Assembly: GCF_965137005.1 (NCBI RefSeq)
Contig: NZ_CBCRXM010000006.1
Span: forward strand, 62,001-126,000
DNA from: Sphingomonas_O antarctica
GTDB taxonomy: Bacteria > Pseudomonadota > Alphaproteobacteria > Sphingomonadales > Sphingomonadaceae
Length of the DNA: 64,000 nt
Direction of reading: 5' to 3'
In this document: piece after piece, positions 1 to 8,083 of the stretch
How positions within the stretch are numbered: the first letter of the stretch is position 1
Layout: each line of letters opens with the position of its first letter
Translations under genes and position numbers: made by a program
Notes under the pieces: generated by a model
The model's input: the letters and a program-made list of their open reading frames with translations, nothing else
Databases searched by the model: none
What the model was told of the DNA's origin: nothing

Positions 1-1
1 A

Positions 2-277
2 GTCGCCGTGACGCGGTCGTTCGAAACGTTCGACGATGCGATCGAACAGGCCAACCGCCTACCTTTCGGCCTCGCCGCGTTCGCCTTCACCGAAAACGGC
101 CGCCGCGCGAACCTCCTCGGCGACGCGCTGGAATCGGGCATGGTCGGCATCAACACCTTCGCCATCTCCAGCGCCGACGCACCATTCGGCGGGGTCAAGG
201 AATCGGGCTTCGGTAGCGAGGGCGGGAGCGAGGGGATGGACGCGTATCTGAATACCAAGGCGATCCATCAGGCCTGA
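2..277 (+). CDS. NAD(P)-dependent aldehyde dehydrogenase, C-terminal part (succinate-semialdehyde dehydrogenase-like)
   Basis: The gene enters from the left edge, so only the last 91 or so codons are present and the start is outside the window. The fragment carries the family's C-terminal signature: an LPFGLAAFAF-like segment, then GMVGIN and APFGGVKESGFGSEGG, and it ends in YLNTKAIHQA. This ending resembles succinate-semialdehyde dehydrogenases more than betaine-aldehyde dehydrogenases. The catalytic Cys and Glu are not in the window, so substrate assignment is inference. A second aldehyde dehydrogenase follows about 100 bases downstream on the same strand, separated by a palindromic element. 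Confidence 0.85.
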   Translation, partial: VAVTRSFETFDDAIEQANRLPFGLAAFAFTENGRRANLLGDALESGMVGINTFAISSADAPFGGVKESGFGSEGGSEGMDAYLNTKAIHQA

Positions 278-296
278 ACAGACCTAATCGAGCCAT

Positions 297-322
297 GTCG
301 CCCCTGCGCAGGCAGGGGCGAC
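297..322. repeat. REP-like palindrome between the two aldehyde dehydrogenase genes
   Basis: The core GTCGCCCCTGCGCAGG pairs with CAGGGGCGAC to form a GC-rich hairpin. The same word occurs at 41641-41663 and inverted at 41715-41737, so it is a dispersed family. It may also weaken read-through from the upstream gene, but no T-run follows. Confidence 0.6.
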
Positions 323-383
323 AGTCTCTGCTTGCGGAGTCACGCGACGTGGCCGAATAAGTCCTCAAACGAAACGTGAGAGG

Positions 384-1814
384 ATGATTGCGATGCACGA
401 TTACACGCAGCACTATATCGACGGCGCCTGGGTTCCAGGCGAAGGCGCGGTGCGCGACGTCATTTCGCCCTCGACCGAAGAAGCGGTGTCGCAGATCAAG
501 GTCGCAACCAAGGGTGAAGTCGATCGCGCCGTACAGGCCGCGCGCAAGGCATTTCACAGCTTCTCGCAAACCAGCGTCGAGGACCGCGTCGCCCTGCTCG
601 GTCGCATTGCGGAGGAATATAAGAAGCGCGTGCCCGATTTCGGGCGTGCGATGGCCGAGGAAATGGGCGCGCCGGTCTCCTTTGCCTCCACCGCGCAATC
701 GCTCGCTGGTCTCGCCCATTTCGGCATCACCGCCAAGACGCTCAAGGACTTTCAGTTCAGCGAGCGCCTCGGCAACGCGCATGTCGTTTACGAACCGATC
801 GGCGTCGTCGGGATGATCACGCCGTGGAACTGGCCGCTCAACCAGATTGCGCTGAAGGTCGCGCCGGCGCTCGCGGCGGGTGACACGATGATCCTCAAGC
901 CCAGCGAAGAATGCCCCGGCTGTGCGCACATTCTCGCCGAAGTGATGCATGCGGCGGGCGTCCCCGCGGGCGTGTTCAACTTGGTGCAGGGCGACGGCCC
1001 GACCACGGGAGAGGCGATCAGCGCGCACCCGGACATCGACATGGTCAGCTTTACCGGCTCGACCCGCGCCGGCATCCTCATCGCCAAGGCCGCGGCCGAC
1101 ACGGTCAAGCGTGTCCACACCGAATTGGGCGGCAAGGCGGCCAACGTCGTTCTGCCCGGCGCCGACCTCTCCGCAGTCCTGCCGCCGACGATCCAGGGTG
1201 TCCTGGCCAATTCGGGGCAAAGCTGCATCGCCCCGACCCGCGTCCTCGTCCACAAGGACCAGATGGCCGAAGCGACGCAGGTCGTGAAAGCGATCGTCGA
1301 AAGCGTCCCCGTCGGCGACCCGCTGACCGAAGGCGCGCATATCGGCCCCGTCGTCAACAAGGCGCAGTTCGACAAGATCCAGTCGCTGATCCAGTCGGCG
1401 ATCGACGAAGGCGCGACGCTGGAGACCGGCGGCACCGGCCTCCCCACCAACGTCAATCGCGGCTATTTCATCCGCCCGACGGTGTTCACCGGCGTGACGC
1501 CCGACATGCGCATTGCCAATGAGGAAATCTTCGGCCCGGTCGCGACGCTGATGACCTACGACACGCTCGATCAAGCAATCGAGATCGCCAACGACACGCC
1601 CTATGGCTTGTCGGCGACGATATCGGGCGATCCTGCCGAAGCCGCCAAGGTCGCGCCGCGCCTCCGCGCCGGTCTCGTCACGATCAACAGCTGGGGTCCC
1701 GACAGCTTCGCGCCGTTCGGCGGCTACAAACAATCGGGCAATGGCCGCGAAGGCGGTGTCTATGGCCTCAAGGAATTCATGGAGGTGAAGACGGTCGTCG
1801 GAGCGCCTGCATGA
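384..1814 (+). CDS. Aldehyde dehydrogenase family protein
   Basis: This 476-residue protein is full length for the class. It would oxidise an aldehyde to the acid with NAD(P)+ in the cytoplasm. The PWNWP segment near residue 150 belongs to the cofactor-binding region. The general base lies in ELGGKA (Glu about 247) and the nucleophile in GQSCIAP (Cys about 281). EEIFGPV and the terminal FAPFGGYKQSGNGREGG are also canonical. The ATG at 384 follows GAGAGG; ATG at 393 is an alternative. Its stop overlaps the start of the DUF1254 gene by four bases, so the two are probably translated together. The natural substrate cannot be read from the sequence. Confidence 0.93.
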   Translation: MIAMHDYTQHYIDGAWVPGEGAVRDVISPSTEEAVSQIKVATKGEVDRAVQAARKAFHSFSQTSVEDRVALLGRIAEEYKKRVPDFGRAMAEEMGAPVSFASTAQSLAGLAHFGITAKTLKDFQFSERLGNAHVVYEPIGVVGMITPWNWPLNQIALKVAPALAAGDTMILKPSEECPGCAHILAEVMHAAGVPAGVFNLVQGDGPTTGEAISAHPDIDMVSFTGSTRAGILIAKAAADTVKRVHTELGGKAANVVLPGADLSAVLPPTIQGVLANSGQSCIAPTRVLVHKDQMAEATQVVKAIVESVPVGDPLTEGAHIGPVVNKAQFDKIQSLIQSAIDEGATLETGGTGLPTNVNRGYFIRPTVFTGVTPDMRIANEEIFGPVATLMTYDTLDQAIEIANDTPYGLSATISGDPAEAAKVAPRLRAGLVTINSWGPDSFAPFGGYKQSGNGREGGVYGLKEFMEVKTVVGAPA

Positions 1815-3148
1815 TGCGCGCGCTCGTCCTCGCGCTGGCGCTCGCCGCTTCGGCGACGCCAGCGCTGGCCGCGCCAAGGGTCGCGCCCGCCGCCGCCTCG
1901 TTGCTCAACGAGACGGCGGAGGACGCCTATATCTATTTCTACCCGCTGATCCTCGAAGACCTCACGCGCCGGATATCGATGGTCGCGCCGCCGCCGCTCG
2001 GCGGAGCGATCAACGGATTTGCGCACCGCCCGGCCTTTCCCGATGAGAAGTTCGCGGCGATCGTGCGGCCTAACGCCGACACGCTCTATTCGAGCCTGTG
2101 GTACGACGTGACCGCCGGCCCATTGGTCATCGACGTCCCCGACAGCGGTGGCCGCTATTATTTGCTGCACCTGATGGATGCGTGGACCGAGACCTGGGGT
2201 GCGACCGGATCGCGCACCACCGGCACCGGCGCGCAACGCTTGATGATCGTCGCGCCGGATTGGCAAGGCAAGGTGCCCGCCGGGGTCGAGCTCCTGCGCA
2301 GCCCGACCAATCAGGGCTGGCTGCTCGGCCGCACCCAGACCAACGACCCGGCGGATTATCCCGCGGTGCGGGCGTTTCAGGCCGGGATGAAGATCATCGC
2401 CGCGCCCGCTGCCGCCAAGCCTCCACCCCCCGTCGCGTTCAAACCGCCGTTCGAGGCCGTCGAGACGATGAGCGCCCAAGCCTATTTCACCCGCGCCGCC
2501 GAACTTCTCGCCGCCAATCGCCCGCACGACATGGACACGCCGATGCTTCAACGCCTGCGTGGGCTCGGCATCGTGCCGGGCGCAAAGTTCGACTGGAATG
2601 CCCTGACCGATGCGCAGCGCGCGGCGCTCACCGCCGCGCATGACGGCGCGACCCCGCGCATCCGTGGCGCGATGGTCAGCACCGGATTGGTGCGCAACGG
2701 CTGGCGCACCACTGTTGCGGGCATCGGCACGTACGGCGCCGACTATCTTCACCGCGCGGGCATCGCCTGGTTCGCGCTGGCGGCCAATTTGCCCGACGAC
2801 GCGATCTATCCCACCGCCAATACCGACAGCCGCGGCAAGCCGTTCACCAGCGACGCACGCTATACGATCCATTTCGCCAAAGCCGACCTGCCGCCCGTAC
2901 GCGCCTTCTGGTCGCTGACGCTGTATAACGAACGCCAGCTGTTCGCCGCCAATCCGATCAAGCGTTTCGCCATCGGCGACCGCGACGATTTGACCTTCAA
3001 CGCCGACGGCTCGCTGGACCTCTATGTCCAGCGGGCCGATCCCGGCGCGGCCAGGCACGCCAACTGGCTGCCCGCCCCGGCCAATGGCGGTTTCAGCCTG
3101 ACGATGCGGTTATACTGGCCCGAAAAACGCGCGATCGAAGGCGGCTGA
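1811..3148 (+). CDS. DUF1254/DUF1214 domain-containing secreted protein
   Basis: This 445-residue protein starts with a Sec-type signal peptide (about residues 1-21, hydrophobic, ending ALAA). The N-terminal part (AEDAYIYFYPLILEDLTRR) matches the DUF1254 family, and the C-terminal part (RAFWSLTLYNERQLFAANP) matches DUF1214. Members are periplasmic and their biochemical role is not settled. The ATG overlaps the stop of the preceding aldehyde dehydrogenase (ATGA), pointing to coupling. A shared substrate route with that dehydrogenase is inference only. Confidence 0.85.
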   Translation: MMRALVLALALAASATPALAAPRVAPAAASLLNETAEDAYIYFYPLILEDLTRRISMVAPPPLGGAINGFAHRPAFPDEKFAAIVRPNADTLYSSLWYDVTAGPLVIDVPDSGGRYYLLHLMDAWTETWGATGSRTTGTGAQRLMIVAPDWQGKVPAGVELLRSPTNQGWLLGRTQTNDPADYPAVRAFQAGMKIIAAPAAAKPPPPVAFKPPFEAVETMSAQAYFTRAAELLAANRPHDMDTPMLQRLRGLGIVPGAKFDWNALTDAQRAALTAAHDGATPRIRGAMVSTGLVRNGWRTTVAGIGTYGADYLHRAGIAWFALAANLPDDAIYPTANTDSRGKPFTSDARYTIHFAKADLPPVRAFWSLTLYNERQLFAANPIKRFAIGDRDDLTFNADGSLDLYVQRADPGAARHANWLPAPANGGFSLTMRLYWPEKRAIEGG

Positions 3149-3171
3149 GCGCCCCCGCCGGTGATCCGCCG

Positions 3172-4422
3172 TTAGGGCCGCGCAACCGGTCGCGGGTCGG
3201 GATGGTGCGGCACGAACAGCCGCCCGCGCTCGACGATCAGAACGATGATCAGGCTCATCGTCCCGCACGCGACGAAGCCCAGCGCCATGGGCACGGTCGT
3301 CCCGTTGAACGCCTGTCCGATGACCACGCCGACCAACGCCCCGCCGACGTTGGAAATGAACCCCTGAATCGATGCCGCGGTCCCGGCGATATGCCCGACC
3401 GGCTCCATCGCCATGGCGGAGAAATTGGACCCGATCAGGCCGATCGTCGCCATCTGCATCGCCTGCAGCACCACGAAAGTCTCCAGCGTTTCATAACCGA
3501 ACCACGCGACCGCGCTGTGGATCAAGGCGACGGTGATCGAGACCAGCACTGCGCCATGCGACAGCTTGCGCGTGCCCAGCCGCTCGACCAGCCGCGAATT
3601 GAGAAACACCGATCCCCCCATCGCCGCCGCGACCAGCGCAAAGACATAGGGAAAGGCGTCGGGCCGCCGGAACACGTTTCCGACGATTTGTTCGGACGAA
3701 TAGATATAGCCCAGCAACCCGCCGAAACTCAGCGCGCCCCCGACCGAATAGCCGAGCGAAAACCGGTTGCCGAGCGTGGCGCGATACGCCTCGATCAGCA
3801 ACGCTGGCGAAATCGCCCGCCGCCTTTCGAACGCCAGCGTTTCCGGCAGCCGCAGCGACGTCCATACCAGTATCGCCGCCGACAACAGGCCCAGCCCCCA
3901 GAAATTCCACCGCCACGGGCCGAACGCCAGCAGCACCGAACCCAGGCTCGGCGCGAGGATCGGGACGATGAAGAACAGCATCGATGCGAGACTCATCACC
4001 TTGGCCATCGTCCGTCCGCTATAACAATCGCGCACCACCGAGGTCACGAGAACGCGCGTCGATGCGCCAAACGCCCCCTGGATCCCGCGCGCGATCACCA
4101 GCATCGTCAGCGTCGTCGATCCGGCGGCGATAAAGCTGGTGATGACGAAGCCGACCAGGCTGAACACCAGCACCGGCTTGCGGCCATAACGGTCGGCCAG
4201 CGGTCCATAAATCAACTGCCCGGCACCAAAGCCGAAGGTGTAACCGGCAATGACATATTGCAGCGAATTGGCGTCGGCGACGTGCAAGCCGCGGCCGATG
4301 GCGGGCAGGGCAGGGAGCATCATGTCGACGCCCAGCGCGCCGATCGCCATCAAGCCGGCGACGAGCGCGATGAACTCGCGCTGCGATACGCCGGGATGGG
4401 GATTGAAATCGTCGCACGCCAT
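3172..4422 (-). CDS. MFS drug efflux transporter, Bcr/CflA type
   Basis: This is a 416-residue membrane protein with about 12 hydrophobic segments, the usual size for single-component proton-driven MFS exporters. The first helix contains GALGVDMMLPALPAIGR. The loop after helix 2 has GPLADRYGRKPVL, the MFS motif A, and IARGIQGAFGAS is typical of the Bcr/CflA branch. The gene is convergent with the DUF1254 gene, and nothing nearby suggests a specific drug. Start ATG encodes MACDDFNPHPG. Confidence 0.87.
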   Translation of the reverse strand: MACDDFNPHPGVSQREFIALVAGLMAIGALGVDMMLPALPAIGRGLHVADANSLQYVIAGYTFGFGAGQLIYGPLADRYGRKPVLVFSLVGFVITSFIAAGSTTLTMLVIARGIQGAFGASTRVLVTSVVRDCYSGRTMAKVMSLASMLFFIVPILAPSLGSVLLAFGPWRWNFWGLGLLSAAILVWTSLRLPETLAFERRRAISPALLIEAYRATLGNRFSLGYSVGGALSFGGLLGYIYSSEQIVGNVFRRPDAFPYVFALVAAAMGGSVFLNSRLVERLGTRKLSHGAVLVSITVALIHSAVAWFGYETLETFVVLQAMQMATIGLIGSNFSAMAMEPVGHIAGTAASIQGFISNVGGALVGVVIGQAFNGTTVPMALGFVACGTMSLIIVLIVERGRLFVPHHPDPRPVARP

Positions 4423-4466
4423 GCGCTGCGCCTAGGCGCTGGGGCCGCGCCGCGCCACCCGCTGCG

Positions 4467-4592
4467 TCAGGTCAATGCGTGACCGCGCAGCAACCTGGCG
4501 ACGACGGCACCAATAATCACCAGCACGGCGATGACGATGATGATGATCACCACGCGACCGCTGGCGTCGAACCGGGTTTCACGAAATTTCAT
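4467..4592 (-). CDS. Small single-span membrane protein (41 codons)
   Basis: The frame starts with ATG overlapping the stop of the GDSL hydrolase gene (ATGA) and ends with TGA at 4469-4467. The peptide begins MKFRETRFDASGR, continues with about 18 uninterrupted Val/Ile/Leu/Ala residues, and ends RLLRGHALT. This gives one transmembrane helix flanked by basic residues. The overlap with a real gene and the clean topology support translation, but the length is short and no family is recognised. Confidence 0.5.
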   Translation of the reverse strand: MKFRETRFDASGRVVIIIIVIAVLVIIGAVVARLLRGHALT

Positions 4593-5254
4593 GCCGCGCA
4601 GGCTTGTGCCACCACATGCTTCCAGATGCCATAGCCGCGCGCATTCGGGTGGACGCCGTCATCGGTCAGCGTCGCCGGCTCGATGCCGTCGTTGCCGACC
4701 ATCGCCGCATTCACGTCAAGCACCGGCACACCGATCTTGCGGATCAAGGCATTCAGCGCGACGATCCGCGCGCGGTCGAATTCACCTGCGCGGCCCATCT
4801 CGCTCGGGCCGACCGGCGGGATGGTGGTGATGCGGACGTCCGCCCCCACCATGCGTGCGCGCGCGACGATGGCGCGATATTTTTCGAGGAAATCCCCATC
4901 GCTGGTGTGCGCTTCACGGTGCGCGTCGTTCAGCCCGACGGCGACGATGACCATCTGCGGATGACGGATCGCCAGCACTTCACGCGAAAGTAATTCCACG
5001 GCTTCGGTACGCGCGCCGGCGACCCCCGCGTTGAGCACCGTCTTGCCGCACAATTGCGGCAAATCGGCCATATCGACGATGCTGTCGCCCAAGATGATCA
5101 CCGGGTCGGGCACTTGCCGCGCGTGCGCGAGGATCACCAGCCGGCGCGTGTCGTAATAGGTTCGCCCCGGCGGACGCGAGGCCAATGCCAAGGCGCTGCC
5201 GGCGACGGCCAGCCCCACAACCAAAATCATCGCCACCCGCGTCCGACGCGTCAT
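4589..5254 (-). CDS. SGNH/GDSL hydrolase family protein, membrane-anchored or exported
   Basis: The roughly 221-residue protein has a hydrophobic N-terminal helix (MILVVGLAVAGSALALA) acting as a signal or anchor. The SGNH blocks follow in order: ILGDSIVD (nucleophile Ser about 58), the Gly of LNAGVAG, VGLNDA (Asn), and DDGVHPNARGY (Asp and His). Such enzymes are extracytoplasmic esterases or acyl hydrolases; the substrate is unknown. I chose ATG at 5254 rather than the TTG three codons upstream. The stop overlaps the small membrane ORF downstream. Confidence 0.85.
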   Translation of the reverse strand: MTRRTRVAMILVVGLAVAGSALALASRPPGRTYYDTRRLVILAHARQVPDPVIILGDSIVDMADLPQLCGKTVLNAGVAGARTEAVELLSREVLAIRHPQMVIVAVGLNDAHREAHTSDGDFLEKYRAIVARARMVGADVRITTIPPVGPSEMGRAGEFDRARIVALNALIRKIGVPVLDVNAAMVGNDGIEPATLTDDGVHPNARGYGIWKHVVAQACAA

Positions 5255-5344
5255 CGTCCCCAATCCCCTTTGGGAACGGTGGCTTATCGCCGAAATATGC
5301 CGCGTCGCGCGAAGCTGTGTCCGTTACGGACCGGGTTCACACCT

Positions 5345-5938
5345 TTATGGTTTGGCCATTCGCGCTTGCAGGCCGGGACTTGCCAGCAGTTGCTGATAGG
5401 CCAGATTCCGCGCGGTTTCGCGCGGCAGGCCCAGCGCATCGGCCATCGGTTTGCCCAGCAATGCATCACCCAGCGCCATGAGCACCAGGTTGAGCGTTTC
5501 CTGCCGGATCAATCCGTCTTGATTGTCGACCGACAATTCGTCGACCAGCCGCAGGATCGCCGCCAGGATCGGGTCGAGCGCATCTTCATTCCCCGACAAC
5601 AGCATCCAGATCGCGAGCGCCCCCGCGCCCTGTCGGTCGAACGCATCGAAGCACAGATCGACGATCGTATGCGGGTCGGCCTCACCCCGCCGCGCCTGCT
5701 GGACCACGCCCGCGATCGTCGCGCAGACCTGATCGGCCATGGTTCCGGCCAAGGCTTTTTGCAGCCCCGCGGCGCTGCCGAAATGATGCAGGATATTGGC
5801 GTGCGTCCGGTCGATGCGTGACGCGACCGCCTTCAGCGTCACCGCCTGCGGCCCTTCGTCGAGCAAAATCTGCCGCGCAGCCTCCAGCGCGCGGTCGCGG
5901 CTTTCATCGGGGGTCAGGCGTTTACGGTCTATTGACAT
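5345..5938 (-). CDS. TetR/AcrR family transcriptional regulator
   Basis: The 197-residue protein has an N-terminal helix-turn-helix: ALEAARQILLDEGPQAVTLKAVASRIDRTHANILHHFGS fits the TetR DNA-binding domain at residues 15-55. The C-terminal helical ligand domain is unassigned. The gene is divergent from the PF10118 hydrolase gene with 43 bases between starts. A 14-bp palindrome lies over its own start codon (5933-5946). Autorepression and control of the neighbour are therefore likely by inference. ATG 5938 is preferred over TTG 5941. Confidence 0.9.
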   Translation of the reverse strand: MSIDRKRLTPDESRDRALEAARQILLDEGPQAVTLKAVASRIDRTHANILHHFGSAAGLQKALAGTMADQVCATIAGVVQQARRGEADPHTIVDLCFDAFDRQGAGALAIWMLLSGNEDALDPILAAILRLVDELSVDNQDGLIRQETLNLVLMALGDALLGKPMADALGLPRETARNLAYQQLLASPGLQARMAKP

Positions 5939-5946
5939 CAATGTCA
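5933..5946. promoter_or_regulatory. Candidate operator palindrome TGACAT-CA-ATGTCA
   Basis: This perfect 6+2+6 inverted repeat covers the start codon of the TetR gene. It lies 36 bases upstream of the divergent hydrolase gene, the usual place for a TetR-family operator. Confidence 0.5.
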
Positions 5947-5981
5947 GTAATGGTATCGGATCGGCATAAGGAGTCTGTTAG

Positions 5982-6839
5982 ATGACCGCGTCCCATTCGC
6001 CTAGCGACCTGACCATCACCCCGCGCGACCGCCGTTTCGGCCGCGCGCTGGCGCAAAAGCGCTGGTGGCTGAATGGCGACCCGATCGGCTCGGCCTTCCA
6101 CAATGCGCTGTCGATCACCTTCCCGCGCGGCGAGGCGTTCTTCGTCGAAAGCGTCAAGGCATTCCGCGATGGCGCCGACCCCAAGCTCGAACGCGAAATC
6201 CGCTCGTTCATCACGCAGGAAGTGATGCACAGCCGCGAACACGTCGCGTTCAACAAGCGCGTGTCGGACGCCGGCTACAAGATCGATCACCTCGAACAGA
6301 TCGTCGCCGATTCGTTGGAAATGACCAAGGATCGCCCGGCGATCCTCAACCTCGCGGTGACGATGGCGCTCGAACATTACACCGCGATGATGGCGCACAT
6401 GATGCTCAAATCGGACCTGTTCAAAGGGTCCGATTCGGAACTCAAGGAAATGTGGCGCTGGCACGCGATCGAGGAAATCGAGCACAAGGGCGTCGCGTAC
6501 GACACTTGGCTGCACGCGACGAAGGACTGGACGCGGTTCAAGCGCTGGAAGGTCAAGGCGATCATGATGGTGCTGGTCAGCCGCACCTTCTGGATGAAGC
6601 GCTGGGACGGCACGCTCGATCTGCTCGCACAGGACGGCATCACCGGCTTCAAGGCCAAGGCACGCTTGTTCTGGTATCTGGTCGGCACGCCCGGCGTGAT
6701 GCGTCGCTTGTTCCCCGCCTGGGTCGCGTTCTTCCTGCCCGGTTTCCATCCGTGGAACCACGACGACCGCGCGTTGATCGGTACGTATGACAGCGATTAT
6801 GCGGCGGCGAACATGGCGCAGCCCGCACTGGCGGCTTAA
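5982..6839 (+). CDS. Predicted metal-dependent hydrolase (PF10118 family)
   Basis: This 285-residue protein matches the PF10118 family, whose members are largely alpha-helical with a ferritin-like arrangement of metal ligands. Visible candidate ligands are Glu80, His83 and His87 in TQEVMHSREH, Glu131/His132 in LEHYTAMM, and His161 with Glu164/165/167/His168 in WHAIEEIEHKG. The substrate is not known. RBS AAGGAG precedes ATG 5982. It is divergent from a TetR regulator across a palindromic site and is probably its target. A diiron centre is inferred from ligand spacing only. Confidence 0.85.
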   Translation: MTASHSPSDLTITPRDRRFGRALAQKRWWLNGDPIGSAFHNALSITFPRGEAFFVESVKAFRDGADPKLEREIRSFITQEVMHSREHVAFNKRVSDAGYKIDHLEQIVADSLEMTKDRPAILNLAVTMALEHYTAMMAHMMLKSDLFKGSDSELKEMWRWHAIEEIEHKGVAYDTWLHATKDWTRFKRWKVKAIMMVLVSRTFWMKRWDGTLDLLAQDGITGFKAKARLFWYLVGTPGVMRRLFPAWVAFFLPGFHPWNHDDRALIGTYDSDYAAANMAQPALAA

Positions 6840-6849
6840 AGGTCGGGGC

Positions 6850-7350
6850 ATGATCGCCCCGACTCTCCAAACCGAACGCCTCATTCTCCGCGCCGCGACG
6901 CGCGCCGATTTCGAAGCCTATGCCGCGATGTGGCGCGACGAGCGCGTCACGAGCTTCATCGGCGGGCAACCGCGCGACCGCATGACGAGCTGGACCAAGT
7001 TTTGCCAGATCGTGGGACTGTGGTCGCTGGTTGGCTACGGTTATTGGCTGGCGTTCCAGAAAGACGACGGCGCGCTCGCGGGGGTCGGCGGGCTGTCCTA
7101 TTTCGAGCGGGGCGTGCCCGCGCTCGATGGATTTCCCGAAGCCGGCTGGGCATTCGGAGCCGATAGTTGGGGCAAGGGGTATGCCACCGAATTCATGCGC
7201 GCGGTGTTCGACTGGGCTGATGGCCAGCAACTCGGCGAAATCCGCTGCATCATTTCACCGGGCAATGACGCCTCGGTACGCGTCGCCGAAAAATGCGGCT
7301 TCACCCGCCTGCCGGACGACGGCGAGTATATGGTTTTCGCGCGCCCCTGA
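6850..7350 (+). CDS. GNAT family N-acetyltransferase (RimJ/RimL-like)
   Basis: This 166-residue protein starts LQTERLILRAATRADFEAYA, typical of RimJ/RimL-type ribosomal-protein or small-molecule acetyltransferases. WGKGYATEFMRAVFDWA is the acetyl-CoA-binding motif A, and the terminal SVRVAEKCGFTRL is motif B. It starts 10 bases after the PF10118 hydrolase gene, so the two are likely one operon. The acceptor is unknown. An upstream in-frame start inside the hydrolase gene was rejected because the homologous region begins at this ATG. Confidence 0.88.
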   Translation: MIAPTLQTERLILRAATRADFEAYAAMWRDERVTSFIGGQPRDRMTSWTKFCQIVGLWSLVGYGYWLAFQKDDGALAGVGGLSYFERGVPALDGFPEAGWAFGADSWGKGYATEFMRAVFDWADGQQLGEIRCIISPGNDASVRVAEKCGFTRLPDDGEYMVFARP

Positions 7351-7351
7351 T

Positions 7352-7430
7352 CGTCGCCCCGGCGCAGGCCGGGGCCGCAACCAACGGTCGCACTCTATCG
7401 ACAGCGGTCCCGGCCTTCGCCGGGACGACG
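7352..7430. repeat. Inverted-pair palindromic element between convergent genes
   Basis: Two 27-base arms (7352-7378 and 7404-7430) are near-perfect inverted copies, each itself a CCGGCG...CGCCGG-type hairpin, around a 25-base spacer. The element fills the gap between the convergent GNAT and YbhB genes and could end both transcripts. Confidence 0.6.
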
Positions 7431-8048
7431 CTAAGCCGTGACCACCGCGCCACCAGCCTCGGGCCTGCCCGCATCGTCCTCGCCGCGCGAATAGGTCCCG
7501 GTGAGCACACCAGCTGCCAGCACGCGGCCGGTGATTGCCGCCACCAGATCCTTGCGCTGCGGATTGGCGGCCAGTTCGGGCTCTGACGACAGCGCGAACA
7601 GCTGAAACACATAATCATGTACGCCATGCCCGTTGGGCGGATCCGGCGGCAGCCAGCCCTCGGCGCGACGGCTGTTCTTGCCGACATCGCCGTCCGCATC
7701 GCCCGCGCCGTCCGCGACGATCGCGCCTTCGGCGAGATGCTGCGTTTCGGGCGGGATACGCCACATCACCGCATGACTGATGGGATCGGGAAACGGCGCG
7801 CCGGGATCCTCGACGATCAGCGCGAGACTGGCTGTTCCTTCAGGGAGCACGCCCCATACCAGGGGTGGCGAAACCCCCGCGCCATCGGCCGTAAATCGCT
7901 CGGGCAAGCGCCCGCCATCGGCAAATGCCGGCGACGACAGATCGATTTTCGGGGTGCCTTGCGCGATGTCGAGGATGACGAGCTTGTCATGCCCCGCGCG
8001 GGCATTGCGGAGTAACTGGCCAAGCCAATGGGGCACGTGTTCGAGCAT
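7431..8048 (-). CDS. YbhB/YbcL family Raf kinase inhibitor-like protein (PEBP fold)
   Basis: The protein has 205 residues. The PEBP signature VEDPGAPFPDPISHAVMW lies near residues 80-97, followed by GYxGP-like WLPPDPPNGHGVHDYVFQLFAL. Bacterial YbhB/YbcL proteins bind anionic ligands, but their physiological role is unclear. About 30 residues precede the domain (LEHVPHWLGQLLRNARAGHDKL), typical of the longer alphaproteobacterial form. There is no signal peptide, so it is probably cytoplasmic. The ATG follows a short leader containing AAGGCT. Confidence 0.9.
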   Translation of the reverse strand: MLEHVPHWLGQLLRNARAGHDKLVILDIAQGTPKIDLSSPAFADGGRLPERFTADGAGVSPPLVWGVLPEGTASLALIVEDPGAPFPDPISHAVMWRIPPETQHLAEGAIVADGAGDADGDVGKNSRRAEGWLPPDPPNGHGVHDYVFQLFALSSEPELAANPQRKDLVAAITGRVLAAGVLTGTYSRGEDDAGRPEAGGAVVTA

Positions 8049-8083
8049 AAGGCTCTAAGCCGCCATGCCCGAACTTGGTTCCG

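Noticed and set aside
195..1877. Open frame of 560 codons on the minus strand
   Set aside because: It is antisense to an unmistakable aldehyde dehydrogenase. Its Arg/Asp/Gly-rich translation has no recognisable motif, as expected for antisense frames in GC-rich DNA.
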